This document shows positions 59,946 to 64,000 of a DNA stretch of 64,000 nucleotides, in pieces. Below the pieces are notes generated by a model. It was not told the DNA's origin. It made no database searches and saw only the letters and a program-made list of their open reading frames with translations. The first letter of the stretch is position 1. Each line of letters begins with the position of its first letter. Made by a program: the position numbers and the translations under genes. The DNA comes from Bradyrhizobium sp. Y36 (lineage in GTDB: Bacteria; Pseudomonadota; Alphaproteobacteria; Rhizobiales; Xanthobacteraceae): positions 517,501-581,500 of the forward strand of contig NZ_NWTI01000001.1 in NCBI RefSeq assembly GCF_002531575.1. The letters are read 5' to 3'.

Positions 59946-61976
59946 ATGCGCTTCACGCCCCAGTTCCTCGACGAGCTTCGTGCCCGGCTTTCGGTCTCCG
60001 AAGTCGTGGGCAAGCGCGTCAAGCTGAAGAAGGCGGGGCGGGAGTGGAAGGGGCTGTCGCCGTTCCAGCAGGAGAAGACCCCGTCCTTCTACGTCAACGA
60101 CCAGAAGGGTTTTTACCACGACTTCTCCTCCGGCAAGCACGGCGACATCATCAATTTCGTGATGGAGACCGACGGCCTGCCGTTCGCGGAAGCCGTCGAG
60201 CGGCTCGCCAGCATGGCGGGCCTGGCGCTGCCCGCGGTGACGCCGGATGCGGCGCGGCAGGAGCAGCGGCGCCGCACGCTGCACGACGTCATGGATCTCG
60301 CCGCGACCTATTTCGCGGAGACGCTGGCCTCGCGCGTGGGCGCGAAAGCGCGCGGCTATCTCGCCGACCGGGCGATCTCGCCGGCGACGCAGTTGCAGTT
60401 CCGTCTCGGCTACGCCTCGCCCGATCGCTTCGCGTTGAAGGAGCATCTCGGCAAGCTCGGCGTTTCCGTCCAGGACATGGTCGAGACCGGCCTGTTGATC
60501 GGCGGCGACGACATCCCCGTGCCGTACGACCGCTTCCGCGACCGCGTGATGTTTCCGATCACGGATTTGCGCGGCCGCGTCATCGCCTTCGGCGGGCGCG
60601 CGCTGGAGAAGGACGTTCCGGCAAAGTACCTGAACTCGCCGGAGACGCCGCTCTTCCACAAGGGCGACAATCTCTACAACCACCAGACCGCGCGCAAAGC
60701 CACCCATGACGGCAGCGCGCTGATCGTGGTCGAAGGCTATGTCGACGTCATCGCGATGGTCACCGCAGGCTTTCCCGGCACTGTGGCGCCGCTCGGCACC
60801 GCGCTCACCGAAAGCCAGCTCGGGCTGCTCTGGAAGATGGCGGACGAGCCGATCCTCTGCTTCGACGGCGACCGTGCCGGCCAGAAGGCGGCGTATCGTG
60901 CCGCCGATCTCGCGCTGCCGTTCCTTGCGCCCGGCAAGAGTCTTCGTATCGCGCTGCTGCCGGAAGGGCAGGACCCCGACGATCTCGCCCGCTCCGGCGG
61001 GCGCGGCGCGATCGAGGAGGTGATCGGTGCTGCCCGTCCGCTCGCCGACATGATCTGGTCGCGCGAGCTCGAAGGCGGCAACTTTGCCACGCCCGAGCGC
61101 CGCGCCGCGCTGGAGGCGCGCATCAAGGAGCTGACGAACGGCATCCGCGACGAGGTGGTGCGGCGCTATTACCGCGACGAATTCGTCGAGCGGCTGCAGC
61201 GCACCTTCGCCCCCGAAGGCGGGCGCGGCGGCTTCGGCGGCCGTGGCAATTTCCGCCAGGGCCAGGGCGGTGGCGGCCGCCCATTCCAGGCTGGCGGCGG
61301 GGGAGGCGCGAATCGATTCGGCGGCCAGAGATTTGGCGGCGGATTTGGCGGCGGGCGCCGCGGACCGCCTGGCCCCACCCCGTTACCGTCAGGCCCCTAT
61401 CAGGCAGCCAGTCCCCAGCTGGCGGCCAGTCCGATCATGAAAGGCCAGCGCAGCGCCATCTCCCGCCGGGAGGCCCTGATCCTGCAATGCCTGATCAACC
61501 ACCCCTGGCTGCTGCATGACCACCTCGAGGAGGTCGCGGCGCTGGAGCTTGCCCATCCCGAGGCCCACAAGCTCCGGGCCGGCATCATCGCCGCCTTCGC
61601 CAACGACCATCACCATTCGCCTGACCCCGAGGAGCAGGCCGAGAAGATGCGCGGCGATCTCGAAAAGGGAGGATTTTCGCAGGTTCTTCAAAGGGTTGAG
61701 AACGGCATCACGACCGCCGCGGTGTTTGGCGCACGCGAGGGCGCGGCGCGGGACGACGTTCTTGCCACCTGGCATCAGCTGGTTGCCTTGCATCGCCAAT
61801 ACCATTCACTACTTAGAGAGCTGAAGGATGCCGAGCTGGCCTTGGGGGACAACCCAAGCGAGGCCGACTGGACGTGGCTGCGTGATATCAAGGCTCGGCT
61901 GGCCGAGGTCGATGGCACCGAGGCCCTGATCGAGGGTTTTGGCGAGCTGTCGGGCCGGTTCCAGAAGAGCGTGTGA
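59946..61976 (+). CDS. dnaG: DNA primase, zinc-ligand-free N-terminal domain
   Basis: 676 residues. Makes RNA primers at the replication fork. The N-terminal CHC2 zinc-binding domain is present but its four ligands are replaced: S38 and Q41 in SPFQQEKTPSF, D59 and S62 in YHDFSSGKHG, instead of Cys-x2-His and Cys-x2-Cys. The TOPRIM core (IVVEGYVDVIAM; ILCFDGDRAGQKAA) is intact. A Gly/Arg-rich linker (about 420-477) precedes the C-terminal helicase-binding domain. Standard macromolecular-synthesis order with rpoD next, 375 bases downstream. Confidence 0.96.
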   Translation: MRFTPQFLDELRARLSVSEVVGKRVKLKKAGREWKGLSPFQQEKTPSFYVNDQKGFYHDFSSGKHGDIINFVMETDGLPFAEAVERLASMAGLALPAVTPDAARQEQRRRTLHDVMDLAATYFAETLASRVGAKARGYLADRAISPATQLQFRLGYASPDRFALKEHLGKLGVSVQDMVETGLLIGGDDIPVPYDRFRDRVMFPITDLRGRVIAFGGRALEKDVPAKYLNSPETPLFHKGDNLYNHQTARKATHDGSALIVVEGYVDVIAMVTAGFPGTVAPLGTALTESQLGLLWKMADEPILCFDGDRAGQKAAYRAADLALPFLAPGKSLRIALLPEGQDPDDLARSGGRGAIEEVIGAARPLADMIWSRELEGGNFATPERRAALEARIKELTNGIRDEVVRRYYRDEFVERLQRTFAPEGGRGGFGGRGNFRQGQGGGGRPFQAGGGGGANRFGGQRFGGGFGGGRRGPPGPTPLPSGPYQAASPQLAASPIMKGQRSAISRREALILQCLINHPWLLHDHLEEVAALELAHPEAHKLRAGIIAAFANDHHHSPDPEEQAEKMRGDLEKGGFSQVLQRVENGITTAAVFGAREGAARDDVLATWHQLVALHRQYHSLLRELKDAELALGDNPSEADWTWLRDIKARLAEVDGTEALIEGFGELSGRFQKSV

Positions 61977-62351
61977 TGAAAGAATCATGCGGACGGCCGA
62001 AGTCGGAACCGCTAAAAGACTCGCCAAATCCAAGGTTTGGCGACAAAACAGGGTTAATCGAGGCTTAACGGTCTTGTAGCACTTTGGCCCAGAGGCGGCC
62101 GCAGGCAGAACAGACGCGTCAGGAATGAATCCGCGCAATCGCTGTTGGCACTACACCTGCATCCGCTGCGACAAAGAGGCTGACGAAGCGTTAGGCAATT
62201 CCGGCGAGAGAGAGTTGGGGGTGGCGAGAGACATGTGCGCCGCCCTTTCCGTGTCGAGAACTGCCGAAGCGAGAGCGTCGGGCAACAGGTTCATGTGAAT
62301 TCAGGCAGGCGCGGCGAAGCGCCTCGCATGAAGCGCGTTTAGGAGCAATGG
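61977..62351 (+). promoter_or_regulatory. 375-base dnaG-rpoD intergenic region
   Basis: No gene or repeat recognised. It contains a perfect CtrA-type site and presumably the rpoD promoter(s). The segment next to rpoD carries GGAG five bases before the chosen ATG. Confidence 0.5.
62054..62069. promoter_or_regulatory. CtrA-consensus site upstream of rpoD
   Basis: TTAA-N7-TTAAC (62054-62057, 62065-62069), a full match to the alphaproteobacterial CtrA box, about 280 bases before the rpoD ATG. Confidence 0.55.
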
Positions 62352-64000
62352 ATGGCCACCAAGGCAAAGACGCTGCAGGCGAAGGACAAGGAAAAAGACG
62401 ACAAGGCAGCGGATGCTCCGGAGAAGGATTCCCAGGACGCGCCCTCGCCGTTGCTCGATCTGTCCGACGCGGCGGTGAAGAAGATGATCAAGCAGGCCAA
62501 GAAGCGCGGCTTCGTGACCTTCGATCAGCTCAACGAAGTCTTGCCGTCCGACCAGACCTCGCCCGAACAGATCGAGGACATCATGTCGATGCTCTCGGAC
62601 ATGGGCATCAACGTCACCGAAGCCGACGATAGCGAAGGCGAGGAGGAGAAGGACGAGGGCGAGGACGAGACCGACAACGAGCTCGTCGAGGTCACCCAGA
62701 AGGCCGTCACCGAGGTCAAGAAGAGCGAGCCGGGCGAGCGCACCGACGATCCCGTGCGCATGTATCTGCGCGAGATGGGCACGGTCGAGCTGTTGTCCCG
62801 CGAAGGCGAAATCGCGATCGCCAAGCGCATCGAGGCCGGCCGCGAGGCGATGATCGCGGGCCTCTGCGAAAGCCCGCTGACCTTCCAGGCCATCATCATC
62901 TGGCGCGACGAACTGAACGAAGGAAAGATCTTCCTTCGCGACATCATCGATCTCGAAGCCACCTATGCCGGCCCCGACGCCAAGGGCGGCATGAACAATG
63001 CGATGATCGCAGGTCCCACCGGCGAGAACGGTGAAGCCTCCGCCGAGGGCGGCCAGCCTGCCGCTGCCGCCGGCGCGCCCGCGCATGTCGCCCCGCCCGC
63101 GGCGCCTCCGGCGCCGACCCCGTTCCGCGCGGCGCCCGCCGGTGGCGAAGCCGAGAAGGATCCCGCCGAGTCCGCGGCCGAAGCCGACATGGACGAGGAC
63201 GACGAGTTCGAGAACCAGATGTCGCTTGCGGCGATCGAGGCCGAGCTCAAGCCGAAGGTCGTCGAGATCTTCGACAAGATCGCCGAGAGCTACAAGAAGC
63301 TGCGCAAGCTGCAAGAGCAGGACATCCAGAACCAGCTCGAGAGCACCTCGCACGGTCCCTCGCTGTCGCCGCACCAGGAGCGCAAGTACCGCAAGCTCAA
63401 GGACGAGATCATCGTCGAGGTGAAGTCGCTGCGCCTCAACCAGGCGCGTATCGATTCACTGGTCGAGCAGCTCTACGACATCAACAAGCGCCTCGTCTCG
63501 CATGAGGGCCGCCTGATGCGCCTCGCCGACAGCCACGGCGTCGCGCGCGAGGACTTCCTGCGCAACTACACCGGCTCGGAGCTCGATCCGCGCTGGCTCA
63601 ACCGTGTCTCGAAGCTGTCCGCCAAGGGCTGGAAGAACTTCGTCCACCACGAGAAGGACCGCATCAAGGACCTCCGTCACGAGGTGCATCAGCTCGCCGC
63701 GCTCACGGGCCTCGAGATCATCGAGTTCCGCAAGATTGTGCACTCCGTGCAGAAGGGCGAGCGCGAAGCCCGCCAGGCCAAGAAGGAGATGGTGGAAGCC
63801 AACCTCCGTCTCGTGATCTCGATCGCGAAGAAGTACACCAACCGCGGCCTGCAGTTCCTCGACCTGATCCAGGAAGGCAACATCGGCCTGATGAAGGCGG
63901 TCGACAAGTTCGAGTATCGCCGCGGCTACAAGTTCTCGACCTACGCCACGTGGTGGATCCGGCAGGCGATCACGCGCTCGATTGCGGACCAGGCCCGCAC
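62352..64000 (+). CDS. rpoD: RNA polymerase primary sigma factor (sigma-70), 3' end outside window
   Basis: 549 codons from ATG 62352, preceded by GGAG. Region 1.1 (about 30-100), region 1.2 ([20 protein letters not shown]), a nonconserved region enlarged by an Ala/Pro-rich insert (about 220-265), and regions 2.1-2.4 ([40 protein letters not shown]) at the window edge; regions 3 and 4 lie beyond. Housekeeping promoter-recognition factor. Order dnaG-rpoD is conserved in alphaproteobacteria. Confidence 0.97.
   Translation, partial: MATKAKTLQAKDKEKDDKAADAPEKDSQDAPSPLLDLSDAAVKKMIKQAKKRGFVTFDQLNEVLPSDQTSPEQIEDIMSMLSDMGINVTEADDSEGEEEKDEGEDETDNELVEVTQKAVTEVKKSEPGERTDDPVRMYLREMGTVELLSREGEIAIAKRIEAGREAMIAGLCESPLTFQAIIIWRDELNEGKIFLRDIIDLEATYAGPDAKGGMNNAMIAGPTGENGEASAEGGQPAAAAGAPAHVAPPAAPPAPTPFRAAPAGGEAEKDPAESAAEADMDEDDEFENQMSLAAIEAELKPKVVEIFDKIAESYKKLRKLQEQDIQNQLESTSHGPSLSPHQERKYRKLKDEIIVEVKSLRLNQARIDSLVEQLYDINKRLVSHEGRLMRLADSHGVAREDFLRNYTGSELDPRWLNRVSKLSAKGWKNFVHHEKDRIKDLRHEVHQLAALTGLEIIEFRKIVHSVQKGEREARQAKKEMVEANLRLVISIAKKYTNRGLQFLDLIQEGNIGLMKAVDKFEYRRGYKFSTYATWWIRQAITRSIADQAR

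Overview
The window is high-GC DNA that reads as one chromosome segment of a Bradyrhizobium-type alphaproteobacterium (Nitrobacteraceae, Hyphomicrobiales). The evidence is Omp25/31-like beta-barrels, a phasin, the lrp / trxB / lsrB order, a lineage-II chlorite dismutase very like that of Nitrobacter, the dnaG-rpoD pair, CtrA-type boxes, and many short palindromic intergenic repeats. Genus is an inference from protein and synteny recognition; no search was run.

Layout. 1-3.2 kb: two outer-membrane barrels, a GST, a GNAT and a small conserved protein. 3.2-7.6 kb: serC-serA behind a serC-type leader RNA, then a thiolase. 7.8-12.7 kb: a FAD monooxygenase, a chemoreceptor and an AI-2E-family permease. 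12.9-17.5 kb: a large PAS histidine kinase (PdhS/PleC-like, with a degenerate ATP-lid motif) and a phasin. 17.65-20.64 kb: tRNA-His followed by an AT-richer three-gene islet (DUF262, HEPN, HTH plus membrane segment). This is the best candidate in the window for an undescribed defence or toxin system. 20.7-27.2 kb: orphan tenA, a methyltransferase, an AEC transporter with a decayed CoA-lyase remnant upstream, a LuxR regulator, and a CoA-transferase/CoA-lyase operon. 27.6-30.7 kb: a Cys-rich secreted protein, an orphan ParA, two small paralogous membrane proteins and a DapA-family aldolase. 30.7-33.8 kb: a candidate AbcR-type sRNA, LsrB/VtlR, TrxB and Lrp. 34.1-43.9 kb: greA, carB, an MFS exporter with a divergent ArsR-type regulator and twin operators, a tRNA-like element, Dps, a cupin and carA. 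44-54.5 kb: a hydrolase, YqeY, epoxide hydrolase, acyl-CoA ligase, MarR, a hybrid kinase and an ArsR-SRPBCC-SRPBCC operon. 54.5-64 kb: an LVIVD-type secreted protein, LysE, DUF3592, N-formylglutamate amidohydrolase, GGCT, chlorite dismutase, dnaG and the 5' part of rpoD.

Most of the window is ordinary core genome: serine and pyrimidine/arginine biosynthesis, redox control, replication and transcription. The accessory signals are concentrated at tRNA-His. Several core genes carry unusual features: DnaG lacks all four zinc ligands, the large kinase lacks its G2 box, the carA promoter would give a nearly leaderless mRNA, and a tRNA-like gene has an abnormal anticodon loop. Many intergenic gaps hold inverted-repeat elements of several families rather than genes. 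Start codons were moved inward where ribosome-binding sites, family lengths or operators argued for it.
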